From Sceloporus undulatus (taxonomy: Eukaryota > Chordata > Lepidosauria > Squamata > Phrynosomatidae): a stretch of DNA of 64,000 nt. This document shows positions 1-10,271 of this stretch, in pieces (the first letter of the stretch is position 1; every line of letters starts with the position of its first letter). The position numbers and the translations under genes were made by a program. The notes under the pieces were generated by a model. The model was given only the letters and a program-made list of their open reading frames with translations, was not told where the DNA came from and made no database searches. The DNA is taken from positions 21,949,431 to 22,013,430 of the forward strand of contig NC_056528.1 in NCBI RefSeq assembly GCF_019175285.1, read 5' to 3'.

Positions 1-25
1 GCTCCTGTCTTTTTGCTTCTCTCAG

Positions 26-118
26 GCAGCAGCTGGTGGTGAGCAACCCCCCACGTCTTGTACAGCATGGCAGCATTGTGCAGTTGGTCCATGGGATCAC
101 AACTCGCTATCTCAACAC
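26..118 (+). CDS. POMT1: POMT1 coding exon (MIR region)
   Basis: Follows a ...CTCTCAG acceptor and ends before GTAAGC. It encodes [20 protein letters not shown] and on to YLNT, part of the second MIR repeat. It enters with one base of a split codon and leaves with two. A second AG four bases downstream (GCAG) could also act as acceptor, but only position 26 keeps the frame. Confidence 0.9.
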
Positions 119-3100
119 GTAAGCAGCTGTCTTCCCATTTTCCTCTGGTGATTTATCTTCTGGAATTACTTTACTAGCTTATGTAAGATTTTAACTGAAC
201 TGGCAATATGTCAGTAATAATTGGCATGGTGGATCAGATTAATCTGGTTTCGTACTAGTGGGTGCCATGAGAATGTGGGCAAAAAGGGGGTAGGCCATGT
301 TCCATATTGTCCCCGTAAAAAGTGCTGCATATATATTTATCGGAAAAATGAAAGAAGAGCCATAATTGGTGGAATCAAATCAAAATCATTAAAAATTAAT
401 GCAATTCTATTATGATCATCCTTACAGTCTTTTTTCCTAATCTTAAAAGGCCCTTTAAAGACCTGTATTATCCTATCTCTACAGCCTCTACAACCTCCTT
501 TTGGAGAAATGGTGACCAGGGCTGTATATAGTATTCCAATTGTTGTTATACTACATATATGTATATTGCAGTGTCTTTATTTTCACAATTTTCCTGATGA
601 TCCCCTAAAATGCAAAACAGCTAACAAAATTAAAAATAAAAAAAAACCCGGAAAACAAGAATCCTACATACCAAGTCAGGGACCTCTGAGTATAGATTCT
701 AATATAGCTGAAGCAGCACCTTCCACACAAAAGAGAGAGGTAGACTTGGGGGACCCCCGTAGTTTACAGAAATACAAAAAAGCTATGTTGGGAAGATTTA
801 GAGGACTTGTGGCAATCCATTAGATTACTGTCTCTTTACAGGCATGATGTTGCTGCCCCTCTCAGCCCTCATTCCCAAGAGGTTTCCTGCTACATTGATT
901 ACAACATTTCCATGCCAGCTCAGAACCTCTGGCGAGTGGTGAGTGCCAAGTAGCTGTCAGGAGGGAAAGGCGCACGTGGTTATCTTTCATTCTTCTTTGG
1001 GTCTGGGACATACACACCTAAGAGCTGGCATAGTTAAGACATCTCATACAGTTACTGTATGTGCTCTGAGCATTTCCTGGTGAGGGACAATGGGAAGTAG
1101 CTGTCCGGCAACATCTGAAGGGTCGCATGTTCCCCATCCCTATTCATTAGGAGAACTTTGGAAGTAGTTCTATTTCAGCTTATAATTAAAGCTACCCACA
1201 TTTCCTGAACTCAACTGTTTTTATAAATAAGGTTAAATAGATTTTCATACACATTATAAACATCATCCAAATTTCCACTGCAGGAAATTGTGAACCGGGA
1301 TTCAAACACAGATGTCTGGAAAACAATCCTGTCTGAAGTAAGGCTCGTCCACGTGAATACCTCAGCAGTGCTAAAGGTAGGTGGATTTTGGAGGTTATTT
1401 CTCATTCTGGGTCAAGCCAAGAGAGCATGCGGACAGTGGATGTAAGCAAAAACTTCTGCAGATGGTTGCCCCAGAGTCACAGTAGCCTTTTAGATTAATA
1501 ATAATAATAATAATCTGATAAGAACAGATACTGCACTTGATCTTTATTTGGAGTTAAAGAACAGGAACTGACTAGATAAATGAACTATATGAAAACATTT
1601 GTTAATTATATTGTATTGCATATCTAGTCCTAGGAATCATTAATGACTATGGAAATAAAACAAAGGTTGTTAAAGGAAGGATGCTCATGGGGTGGTGGAA
1701 GTTGTAAATAAGTAAACTAACTTGGGGGAGTCAGGGTCCAGTGTGTGATGTCTGACTCGCCATAATTGGTCTATAACAATGATATTTGTTTGGATGTTTG
1801 TTTTCATAATTTCAAAATTTTAAATAATAATAATAATAAAACTTATTTCTATCCCACCTCTTCAGTAAGATTGAGGTGGGTTACAACGATAAAATTCATA
1901 CAGTATAAAACAAAACAAATCCGACTAGCCCCTCCCTCCCCAACAGTAACATAATAAATCGAACATACATAATAAAATACAGTTAAAACATTAAACAATC
2001 AGAGAGAAAAAGCCAGGGCATCAAAGGGCAGTCAGAAGGATGGTCCACATCATCGGGATGACCAAGTGAATCATTCAGGGAGGATATTTTGCCTAGCATC
2101 TCTTTTGCTACACACAGCCTGGGAATTGTTCTCTCATTATCTTTGCACTGCGGCTGGTTATGCATCAGTCTCCGTCTTTTTCGCACCAACATTTTAGTCA
2201 TCCTTCTTCTCCACTATTCTTTTCTGTCTCTTTTCCAGCTCAGTGGTGCATCTTTACCTGAATGGGGCTACCGGCAGCTGGAGGTCGTTGGGGAAAAGAT
2301 TTCCAAAGGCTACCACCAGAGCATGTTGTGGAATGTGGAAGAGCACAGATATGGGAAAAGTCAGTTTAAAACAGCTCCTAGGTCTTTGTTGCTCTACTTT
2401 CAAGATTGGGGTAGTAAGGGAGGACATGCTTCCAGACACTGTCAGGACATCTGCTGGTAAGAGGAGCTGGGCATCATGCAGGATTGCCCCAGCATGCAGT
2501 TATCATGAGTTGGGTGCAGTAATACAAGACGGGAGCAGGAACAAATTCTGAATGGAGCAGGAAGACTTTAAAGTGGGGTGAATTCCATTTGGCAGCAGAA
2601 CACTGTGGACCAGCACTGTAGTCTGGATTGTTTTGTGTTTGGAGAGACCAGCTTTGTCCTTCGAAATTATTAGGCGATTGTGTGATCCCACTGAACAATG
2701 ACTGAGTAGGAAAGGAAAACAGCTTAGGTTTTCTGACTGCCAAAGTGAGTTTTTTCTGAGTCGCAAGTGCTTTTTAGCCTGCATTTCTTCCAGATAAACG
2801 ATTTAATGCTATTAGTCTGAGGCAGTACTTGGAGTACATTAACAAAACATTTGTGCAGAGAAGGTGCATGAATGTTATGTGATTCCAAGAGCATGATAGG
2901 AATCCGGACTATTGACTTGCATCCAGAGGCATGCATACTCTACCATAACAAACAAACAAAATCCATAAAACAGTAGTGCAGAAAAATTTGCAGGATCTTT
3001 CTTTTTCCATCTCAGTTAATCTGATTGTCATTTCCATTCGTTTTTCTCAAACTTTTCCAGGCCAGGAGCCGAAGGAGAGGGAGGTGGAGCTTCATTCCCC

Positions 3101-6100
3101 CACACAAATCAACATCAGCCAGAACCTCAGTTTCATGGCCAAATTTATGGAATTACAGGTAAAAGGAAAGGACAGAGGGTGCCAGGCTTGAGCATGGGAC
3201 TGTATTACCCAATGACCCATTCATCTTCTTCAATCAGCCTGTTTTGTAGCAGCCTCACAACATCTTGACCTTGGTGTGGCACCTTCATGGGACCACTAGA
3301 GTCTCAGCTGGCTTTTAAAACATTGTGGTTGCTTTTTATCTGCAGAAAGAAAATACATTGATCCTACCCACCTACCCACCCCCTGACCTTCTCCCTATTT
3401 TGTCCTCACAACAACCCTGTGAGGACAATTTTTTTGCACTGATCTATCAGTCTCAAGCGTGGAAAGCACTGTAAATTACAGCTCTGAATGCTTTTGCCTG
3501 TGGTGTTCTAGTGGAAGATCCTGACTCTGAAAAATGAGGATACAGAGCATAAATACAGTTCTTCTCCCTTCGACTGGATCACCATGGATACTAACATCGC
3601 CTATTGGTTCCACGCTACCTCAGGGGTAATTTATTGATTTACTTGATAATATAAATCGTATAATTTTATATGTCACTCAATGACCAAAGTTCTCTGGATA
3701 TCAGAGGATATTCTTTTCCCAGACTCCCTTATCCTGGTATCAGAGATTTGGGGCTGCAGTAATCTGTATTTTTAACATGTAGCAAGATAGTGTGGTGTAT
3801 GCAGTTAGGTGTCCAAGCCAAAAGATATACATAGGCAGAAGAAGGAAATAGGTGAGAATTTTCACAATAAAATATCAGGAGCCCCTTTAATAAAGGTCTC
3901 TTTGCAGTAATAGCACCCACCGAGGATATATCCTTTTGGGGAGCAGATAAAGGGCAAAAGCTAGACACTAGACTTAACCTGAAAAGTAGTGGTTGTGGCA
4001 TAAAGAGTAGCTTACATGATTCGAAATTAGATGTTGCTTCCTTGGCTTTCCTCATCTGTATTCCTAGACTTGAACATGAGGCTCTTACTCTTGAGGTTGG
4101 GTGAAAGTCACATCTATCAGGAAGGTTTACTTACAAATAGCCCACCTGCACCCATTTTACTGTCCTGTCCCAGTCACCTGAGGCAGCATTGCTGGTTCTT
4201 TTTAATCTCATCATTGAGGTGCTTCCTGATTTCTGGCCCAACAGGCCCAGATCCACCTTCTTGGAAACATGGTCACTTGGACCTCAGCCAGTGTGGCAAC
4301 GGTTGTGTACCTGGCTCTGTTCCTGTGGTACCTCCTGCGACGGAGACGGAATATCTGTGACATCCCCGAAGGTCTGATCTCCTACATGTCATGACTCCCT
4401 CTTCCCTGCCATCCTTCCCCATCCCATCTTGGTAAGGTCAGTTGGAAAAGTTAACTGTTTGGATTATAATTTCCCAAACCCTCCAGCCAACCCGGCTACT
4501 GATTACTACTCGTACCTGGTGTGTGTACTCCACCACCACCACCACCAAAGAAAAAGATCTACCTAAGGTTCTGAGTCCAGTTTACTAGTCTGAAGTACAG
4601 CACACCCATTGCATCGATTGTGTAAATCTCTGTTTAAAGATCTCTGAATTGCCTTCCAAGTTTTTATATGTGTAGGTGCCTTCAAATCATCTGTTGAGTT
4701 TCGTATGACTTTCTTAAGAAGGAATACTCAGAGGTGGTTTTGCTAGTTCCTTCTTCTGAAATAGAACTCAACAGCATCCTGTATTTATTGGTAGTGTCCC
4801 ATCCAAGTCCTGACCTGAGCTGACTCCATTTGGCTTCCAAGATCTGGTGCCTTTAGGGTATTTAGGCCCTTTTACTAACCTTCAAATAGAGGTAGCTGAT
4901 TCCACTGTCAAACAGCTTTTACAGTCAAGAAGTTTTTCCTAACATTCAAGTGGAATCTCTTGTAATTTGAATCCACTGATTCTCACTCTAGTCTCTGAAG
5001 TTGCAGAAGACAAGCTTATTCCATCTTCTACATGACATCTGTTCCAAAACTTAAAGTTGGCTGAATAATCTCAGCTCTGTCATCTCTTCTCCAAGCTAAC
5101 CATTCCCATAGCTTTTTGTGGGATTTTTGGGCTATGTGGCCATGTTCTAGAAGAGTTTGTTCCTGATGTTTTACCAGAATCTGTGACTGGTGAAATGTCA
5201 GGAACAAACTCTTCCACATAGCCTGAAACCCCCACAAAAAGCTATGGATGCCGGCCATGAAAGCCTTCAACTTCACATTAAGCATATCCCGCTGGTCTAC
5301 TTTGGTTGAAGGCTGATAGTAGGCTTTTACATCCAGATGTTTTTCAACTCTCTTTAGCCTCAGCCAGCTTGGGGCATCATCAGGGATGACAGGAGTTATA
5401 GTCCAGCAACATGCAAAGTTCCCAGCCTGTCATAGATTTCCAATGTCAGTTTCAACAGACACAATCCCTCCCACTACGCAAGACCTGATAGCCTTCTGTA
5501 TGTTGCTTAGTGGTGTTCTGCAAGTCAGGTCTACTAATAAGCCATGTCCCATCAGAAAGAGTCACTTTTTGAACAATAAGTCCCCAAATCCTGTACCCAG
5601 GATAGCCAGCAGCCATGCTAAGTGAAGTACTCACTGACTGGTTCAAGCTGTGATCCACAGTGGATCCTATGTACATAGGAAATGCCACAGGTACATGTTT
5701 CACTGCAACTGTCATATCTCTGTCTATCCAGTCCTGCAGTGATGGGAATGATGGCACCTTCCCCCCTTTTTCTCTTTGCAGAGGTCTGGTGGCAGTGGGT
5801 CTTGGCTGGCAGCCTCTGTGTGGGCGGTTGGGCTGTGAATTACCTCCCTTTCTTCCTGATGGAGAAGACACTATTCCTTTACCACTACCTGCCTGCCGTC
5901 ACTTTCCAAATTCTCCTGGTCCCCATCGTCTTCCAGCATATAAGTGACTATCTTTGCAGGTATGACTGTTACCCCACATGTGCTTTCCATTTGGGAACTT
6001 TATTGTCTGTAGGTGGGGTGGGGAAGCAAGTTGATTCCTGCAGGATTGAAGGGAAACACTGGTCCAGGAGATGTGGAACAGCTCAGTGGTAGAGCACCCA

Positions 6101-6740
6101 TCTGGTATTCAAAAAGTCCTGGGTTCAAACTTTAGCATTGCAAAGTTAGATTGAAAACCCGGAAAGCTGGATGGTCAGTGTTAACTGAGCTTACTTACTG
6201 CTTTATTTACAGGATGAGGAAGCTATATTCCTGTTAGAGCAACACGATATCTTGTTTGTTACTATTTGGTGTTAAGTCACTTGAGTGATCTATGAGCAAG
6301 AAACCTTCAAGTCTCCCCGTTATCAACAGTTCTGCTCAGGTCTTTCTAGTTAAGGTCCATGGCTTCCTTGATGGGACCAGACCACCTATAATGTGGTCTT
6401 CCTTTCTCTCTTCTTTTTGTCTCCTACATAAATTCAAATGACATTTTGCCACAAGTAGGAAGGTGGCAAAGCAGAGGTTAGCTTCCCTCATTATGTATTG
6501 AAATGCCTGGTTGTGGCTGTTCTCTCACTTTATGGGTCTGTTTTCCCCTGCATTTGTAGATCCCAGCTCTCCAAGAGCATGCACAGTGCATTTGCGGTAG
6601 CCTGGTTCTCTTCTGTTTACTTCACCTACCACACGTTCCGGCCGCTGACTTACGGAGAGCCTCCACTCTCCACAGCAGAGCTCCAGAACTTACGCTGGAA
6701 GGACAGCTGGGATATTTTGATCAAGAGACGGCAGCCATGA
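26..6740 (+). CDS. POMT1: POMT1, C-terminal half (nine last coding exons)
   Basis: Protein O-mannosyltransferase 1. With POMT2 it forms the ER-membrane enzyme that moves mannose from dolichyl-phosphate-mannose onto Ser/Thr of proteins such as alpha-dystroglycan. Nine exons splice in one frame (1102 nt, 366 residues plus stop); the catalytic N-terminal half lies upstream of the window. The spliced product opens in the second MIR repeat ([15 protein letters not shown]), continues through the third MIR repeat ([25 protein letters not shown]), then hydrophobic ER-membrane segments ([31 protein letters not shown]) and ends [11 protein letters not shown]. Similarity to mammalian POMT1 as I remember it is high along the whole length, including [10 protein letters not shown] near the end. 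It is transcribed toward UCK1, as in human. I recognise it from sequence; the exon junctions are read by eye. Confidence 0.95.
842..938 (+). CDS. POMT1: POMT1 coding exon ([15 protein letters not shown]...)
   Basis: Acceptor TTTACAG, donor GTGAGT. It encodes [21 protein letters not shown] and on to NLWRV, a very conserved MIR-domain stretch of POMT1. The intron before it (119-841) holds nothing I recognise beyond AT-rich sequence; the short open frame in that intron at 509-823 has no recognisable homology. Confidence 0.93.
1284..1376 (+). CDS. POMT1: POMT1 coding exon ([16 protein letters not shown]...)
   Basis: Acceptor CACTGCAG, donor GTAGGT. Exactly 31 codons, phase 0 at both ends, encoding [20 protein letters not shown] and on to TSAVLK. 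This joins the second and third MIR repeats. Confidence 0.93.
1817..2010 (-). repeat. LINE 3' end with (TTA)n tail, antisense (L2/CR1-like)
   Basis: An (AAT)n run is followed by TTTCTATCCCACCTC and other AT-rich sequence. The same layout recurs at 18344-18490 and 40050-40175: reverse-strand 3' ends of one LINE family with a TTA microsatellite tail. Lies in a POMT1 intron. Confidence 0.5.
2239..2359 (+). CDS. POMT1: POMT1 coding exon (third MIR repeat)
   Basis: Acceptor TTTTCCAG; encodes [20 protein letters not shown] and on to [10 protein letters not shown]. The donor is GTCAGT, weaker than consensus at +3. It is supported because the next exon continues in frame as [13 protein letters not shown], which matches the family. 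Confidence 0.92.
3061..3158 (+). CDS. POMT1: POMT1 coding exon ([15 protein letters not shown]...)
   Basis: Acceptor CTTTTCCAG, donor GTAAAA. Encodes [20 protein letters not shown] and on to [12 protein letters not shown]. Phase 2 in, phase 0 out. Confidence 0.93.
3345..3440 (-). repeat. MIR/CORE-SINE-like fragment
   Basis: Contains TCCTCACAACAACCCTGTGAGG, the hallmark reverse-strand block of MIR-type SINEs. Short and degenerate; in a POMT1 intron. Confidence 0.45.
3512..3625 (+). CDS. POMT1: POMT1 coding exon (DTNIAYWFH)
   Basis: Acceptor GTTCTAG, donor GTAATT. 38 codons encoding [20 protein letters not shown], then [18 protein letters not shown]. It is the lumenal loop before the first C-terminal membrane segment. 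Confidence 0.92.
4245..4371 (+). CDS. POMT1: POMT1 coding exon (first C-terminal TM segment)
   Basis: Acceptor CCAACAG. Encodes [20 protein letters not shown], a hydrophobic helix, and the basic stop [13 protein letters not shown]. The donor GTCTGA is unusually weak (+3 C, +4 T) and is discussed as a finding. The next exon completes the split codon and continues [15 protein letters not shown], so the junction is sound. Confidence 0.9.
4676..4860 (-). repeat. 5S rRNA-derived SINE, antisense
   Basis: On the reverse strand the head reads like the internal promoter part of 5S rRNA (AGATCTTGGAAGCC, TGGATGGGAC) and the body ends in ...TTGAAGGCACCTA. It is the same family as the sense copy at 48676-48873. 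This type of SINE is known from squamates, which supports the taxonomic placement. Confidence 0.65.
4862..5100 (-). repeat. CR1 LINE 3' region, antisense
   Basis: Degenerate reverse-strand CR1 3'UTR: phrases such as TGATTCCACTGTCAAACAG, TTTTTCCTAACATTCAAG and GACAAGCTTATTCCATC recur in the better copies at 29095-29420 and 53525-54210. Confidence 0.6.
5108..5283. repeat. Head-to-head pair of Penelope-like tail fragments
   Basis: The left part is the reverse complement of a repeat tail (AGCCCAAAAATCCCACAAAA, read on the minus strand) and the right part is the same tail on the plus strand (AGCCTGAAACCCCCACAAAA...GCCGGCCATGAAAGCC). The two meet inside a region related to the hammerhead-like motif of the copy at 50240. 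A similar, tighter palindrome sits at 28428-28563. Family assignment (Penelope-like retroelement) is inference from the tail motif and the inverted arrangement. Confidence 0.5.
5782..5959 (+). CDS. POMT1: POMT1 coding exon ([20 protein letters not shown])
   Basis: Acceptor TCTTTGCAG, donor GTATGA. Encodes [20 protein letters not shown] then [20 protein letters not shown] and on to HISDYLC. These are two or more ER-membrane helices and the best-conserved C-terminal block of the PMT family. Confidence 0.95.
6074..6170 (+). repeat. tRNA-derived SINE fragment
   Basis: Shows a tRNA-type A box (AGCTCAGTGGTAGAGCA) and B box (GGGTTCAAAC) at proper spacing, followed by non-tRNA sequence. It cannot form a full cloverleaf, so it is a SINE head rather than a tRNA gene. 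In a POMT1 intron. Confidence 0.6.
6560..6740 (+). CDS. POMT1: POMT1 last coding exon and stop
   Basis: Acceptor TTTGTAG. Encodes [20 protein letters not shown], a final hydrophobic stretch, then [13 protein letters not shown] and [16 protein letters not shown], ending in TGA at 6738-6740. It matches the POMT1 C-terminus. Confidence 0.95.
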
Positions 6741-7352
6741 GGGAAGTGGTTAACAAACTTGTGGACAAGAGCCATGACTGAGGATGAACAGATTGTGTCA
6801 GCAAGTGGATCTGCCATACTTTCTTGAGATTAAGCTGGAGCAGGGAAGGAGAAAGAGTGCTGCTGTGGTCAGAAACAACACAGCCACTACCTAGGCCGAG
6901 CAGATACAATTGGTATATGGTTGTATCTGTTACGAAGGCTCAGAACATCTCTAATGGAAATGATTGCTGTTGTTCAAAGGCATGGCAAAGACTCTCTCTC
7001 CCAGGAGGAAAATTGATGATGTAACTCCAGAGCATATAAAGATACTGCTGAGCAGTGGCTTTCCAGATGCTGTTGGACTACAACTCTCCATAGCTTAAGA
7101 CTGTAAATAACTTTCTTTCATATTGATGCTTCTTTCAGGAGCGTGTTTCTGAATGAAACATGGAGACACAATGTGCTAAGAACACAACCCATACATGGAA
7201 CTTAACATCATGTGAAGAAGAAGGAGAAATGAGTATGTATGTTCATTGTGTTATACTCTCTCAGAAGTTGGCTAGATTTCAGATCAGGTCCACAAGTGCT
7301 TAGTTGTAGAGATGGTGTGGCATCTAGTGTTCCCTTTGCTGCAAGGATAAGA

Positions 7353-7462
7353 ACCATGTGGTTTTCCAGATGATGTTGGACTACAACTCTCAGCAGCCTT
7401 GACCAGTGGTGTGGAATGCTGGGAGTTGTAGTCCAATAACATGTAGAAGGCCACCAGATTTT
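7353..7462. repeat. Palindromic MITE in POMT1 3'UTR
   Basis: The arms GTTGGACTACAACTC and GAGTTGTAGTCCAATAA pair in an imperfect hairpin, with outer arms TGGTTTTCCAGAT and ATGTAGAAGGCCACCA. A half copy (GTTGGACTACAACTC) sits at 7072-7086. Confidence 0.55.
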
Positions 7463-8143
7463 CATTACAACTGTAACCAGCTCATGGGAGAAGGGGAGGC
7501 CTGCTCTCTGGACAGATTTTTAACTGCCACCAAAACACTGACCTTAATTGACAAACCCTGTGGGTGAGAGTGTACAGTAATGTTTGGTGCACTTTTGATG
7601 ATGTTTCTGCAGTCCCCAGTTAGTTACTCGTTCCCAGTTCCCAAGTCCTTATTTGTGCAAAATTCAATACACAGCTAAATCATTCAGATGAATGAAAGCA
7701 TGAGATTTGAATCCCTCTGAGCATCCCCAAAATGTTCTAAATGCCACATGTTGGATATTGCCATAATCAGGAGACTCCTCTTGGAAAGAAAAAAATCATT
7801 CTTGCCACTCTATAAAGCAGTCCCTAAAAATAGCAGATCAATGGATATTAGAAAATGGCAGTCGTACTTAAAGAAAAAAATAATTCTGCACCATGCAAGA
7901 AGCTGTGGATCACCCAAAATGATACACTCCCACATCCAGCAGAGTCTCTTCTGTGAAAGGGCACATCTCAGTCTGACCCAAGGCTGTTTCTGTGGTAGGG
8001 CGCATCCAAATGTGCCAACCTCTGCCACTTAAGATAGAAATGGCCAAACACAGAACTCAGTCTCTGTACTTACACATAAGACTTGGGTCAACCCAAACCA
8101 GTCACCCTCCATTATTACATTTTATGGAGAAAATGTTCATAAC

Positions 8144-8149
8144 AATAAA
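8144..8149 (+). terminator. Candidate POMT1 polyadenylation signal AATAAA
   Basis: AATAAA about 1.4 kb after the POMT1 stop, with a GT-rich stretch (attgtgtattttg) some 25 nt downstream. No other canonical AATAAA stands out between the stop and this site. Confidence 0.5.
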
Positions 8150-8360
8150 GTAAACTAATAGAAAAAAAACAATTGTGTATTTTGCCCATTCACAACCTTC
8201 TGTTAGAACAGTAAGAGAAGCTTATGTCCATCCTATTGTAGATTGTGCTATCTTTGGGGGGTCTTACACTGTTTTGTGGCTGTTGTTGGCAAGAGTCTGC
8301 AAGTTCAAAAGGGAGAAAGGTCAACAAAAACGGTTGGCTAGCCAGAAATTACTGACACAC

Positions 8361-8418
8361 AAAGGTCTGTGTGAAACTGAAGTTTTTCTCTTTACATGTT
8401 CTGTCAAGACCTATTTGG
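8361..8418 (+). repeat. Direct repeat, left copy (58 bp)
   Basis: Matches 10637-10694 at 54 of 58 positions by eye. The homology extends a little upstream (ACTGACACAC). The two copies flank the repeat-built POMT1-UCK1 spacer. Family unknown. Confidence 0.8.
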
Positions 8419-8437
8419 TTGTTGTTGTTGTTGTTGT
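8416..8437 (+). repeat. (GTT)n microsatellite
   Basis: Run of GTT units directly after the left 58-bp repeat. Confidence 0.8.
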
Positions 8438-8588
8438 TATTTCTGCAGTGCAGTTGGAGCCTGGGCATAACCACCAGGGCTATAGCAAGAGGAGGCCTCA
8501 TTCTTCAGGAATAGTAATGATACCTCACTGAGGCCTGGACTCTTGGAGAGTCAGTCCCTGGAGAATCGATGCTCAGGCTGCAGCCTCC

Positions 8589-8653
8589 AGAATGGAGTGA
8601 TAGAGATGGAAACTTGGGAGCAGAATGGAGTGATAGAGATAGAAACTTGGGAG
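8589..8653 (+). repeat. 33-bp tandem duplication
   Basis: AGAATGGAGTGATAGAGAT...AACTTGGGAG occurs twice in tandem with a 33-bp period and only a couple of differences. Confidence 0.85.
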
Positions 8654-8799
8654 ATGTGGGGGGGATTTCAGACGGCAAGGCCTCCCAATGGAGAGCCAGC
8701 CTAGTTTCTGATCCTCTTGGCTAAAAGAGTGGAAAACCATGAACAACAACTCTTGGAATAAAGTAATAGGCAGTTGCTGCTGCTGCTAGTACTCAGCCT

Positions 8800-9870
8800 C
8801 ATGCCTCCCCTTGGAGCCACTCTCGGGCGCCCTCCTGTGGCTCCAATGGCGCACTTTGCCCCTGGAGGCTTTGGTGCAAACCCCATTATTCCCTATCCTG
8901 GAGCGCCCTCTAGTGGCTGCAATGGCACACTGCAGCCTTTTGGTCGTTTTTCTGCTCCCTCCCAAAGGACTGTTTCTTTCTGTATTTTCATGCAAAGGGG
9001 CCTTTGAGCGCCTAAATCCAGACTAGCCCTGCGGGAAGGAACGTCAGTATTTGGGGAGTTGGAGAAGAAGACTGACCCACATCATCATCCTCAGGAGATG
9101 GCACACGAAATGGCGACCCATTCAGGGCAAGGGGGGGGGAACATGGCTTTAACCACTGAACTCTGATGGATTTAACCTCCCTCGGTCTTTTTGGGAGCCC
9201 AAAAAGCCCTAGGAAGGGATCTCTGGCTCGATCTAAGGAGCTGGAACGATCCATCCCAAAGGGGCTGCAGTGCCCTGAGTATCCACACGAGGGCGCCCGT
9301 GTATTAGCAACGTTCTTTATCAGACACTCCTGTGATTTCCCCATTGGCTCCCCGTTCCTGAGGGGGCGTGGCCTCCTCCCTTTACCTGGATCTTCCTCCG
9401 CTCCCATTGGCTGCCTATTCCCAAGGGGCGTGGCCTCCCTCTTTGCACGTGGAGCATTGTCAAAATTATGTAAAAGGCGAATGCTTTATTATTATTGTTC
9501 GGAAAACATTCAAGAGCAATGAATCATCCTCTGTCCCTCAGGGACGGTGGTGGCCATGTTTTCCCAGAGGATGATGGGAATTGTAGTGCAAAAAAGGGGC
9601 TCTGCTGCTGCTGCCTTGTTCACGGCTGCCCTCTGGTGGCGCCCTTTGCGCACTGCAGGCTTCATGACTCATGGCTGCGAGGCTTCTCTCGCGCGCCCTC
9701 CTGTGGAGACCATCGGCCAGCGACTCGCAATTGCAATCTCAGGCGCTTTTTCGATCTCCTTCCTGGCTCTCGGGCGCCCTCCTGTGGCTCAAGTGGCGCA
9801 CCTCGGCCCCTTGACGCTTATGATTATCTTCCCTGTCCTGGGGCGCCCTCTGGTGGCGGAAAGGGAGCGT
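8800..9870. promoter_or_regulatory. Array of CTCF-like motifs (candidate insulator)
   Basis: Seven GCGCCCTCYNGTGG-type boxes lie at 8827-8840, 8903-8916, 9283-9296 (opposite strand), 9626-9639, 9693-9706, 9774-9787 and 9843-9856. On the minus strand the ones at 8903, 9626 and 9843 read CCACTAGAGGGCGC or CCACCAGAGGGCRS, a full match to the known CTCF core. Those at 8827, 9693 and 9774 read CCACAGGAGGGCGC, a partial match. Spacing within the two clusters is 67-81 bp, and flanking words (GCGCAC, GGCACACTGCAG) recur, so the array looks like a degenerate tandem repeat carrying one motif per unit. It sits between two convergent genes. CTCF binding itself is inferred. Confidence 0.55.
9338..9440 (+). 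promoter_or_regulatory. Duplicated CCAAT / GC-box unit
   Basis: CCCATTGGCT (inverted CCAAT box) followed by GGGGCGTGGCCTCC occurs twice, about 62 bp apart (9341 and 9362; 9404 and 9425). This looks like a duplicated promoter-type module, but no gene start follows on either strand. Confidence 0.45.
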
Positions 9871-9960
9871 TGCTGGCCATTCTTTGGCTTCAAGGGGCTC
9901 CTGATTCCTGACTCCTGGGTTTGGGAGACTCAGGGCTGCTGGCATCTTTGGGTCCAAATA

Positions 9961-10008
9961 TACAATAATAGTAATAGTAATAGTAATAGTAATAATAATA
10001 ATAATAAG
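9961..10008 (+). repeat. (AAT/AGT)n microsatellite
   Basis: AATAATAGTAATAGT... repeats inside the POMT1-UCK1 spacer. Confidence 0.85.
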
Positions 10009-10179
10009 GCAAGAGAGGCAAAGGCTTTAGTTCTGGGCATCCTGAAGGGGTCCCTGCTGCCCTGGATAACAAACTGGAAAGCATGGCCCTTTGGGACTAC
10101 AGCTCCCAAAAGAGCCTCAGGATGAAAGGCGGGTTCCAGTCCTTGTGGCCCCAAGCTCTGCCTTGGTTTCCATGAGGCC

Positions 10180-10228
10180 AAGTCACAGAGGAACCCCCTG
10201 GATCCCCAAATCCATGAAGGCTATGGGA

Positions 10229-10271
<43 letters not shown>

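Larger units (their letters stand above)
6741..8175 (+). other. POMT1: POMT1 3' untranslated region (approximate)
   Basis: Inferred from the stop at 6740 and the first convincing AATAAA at 8144-8149, followed by a T/G-rich stretch. It contains a palindromic MITE at 7353-7462. The end is an estimate; transcript reads would fix it. Confidence 0.55.

Noticed and set aside
5782-5871. Minus-strand frame over the POMT1 exon
   Set aside because: Shadow of the conserved POMT1 membrane exon.
6074-6170. Possible tRNA gene (A and B boxes)
   Set aside because: The acceptor stem does not close and the sequence runs on into non-tRNA body; SINE head.
9547-10125. 192-codon plus-strand open frame in the POMT1-UCK1 spacer
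   Set aside because: Composed of the CTCF-like repeat and a microsatellite (poly-Asn/Ser), no family resemblance, no splice or promoter context.
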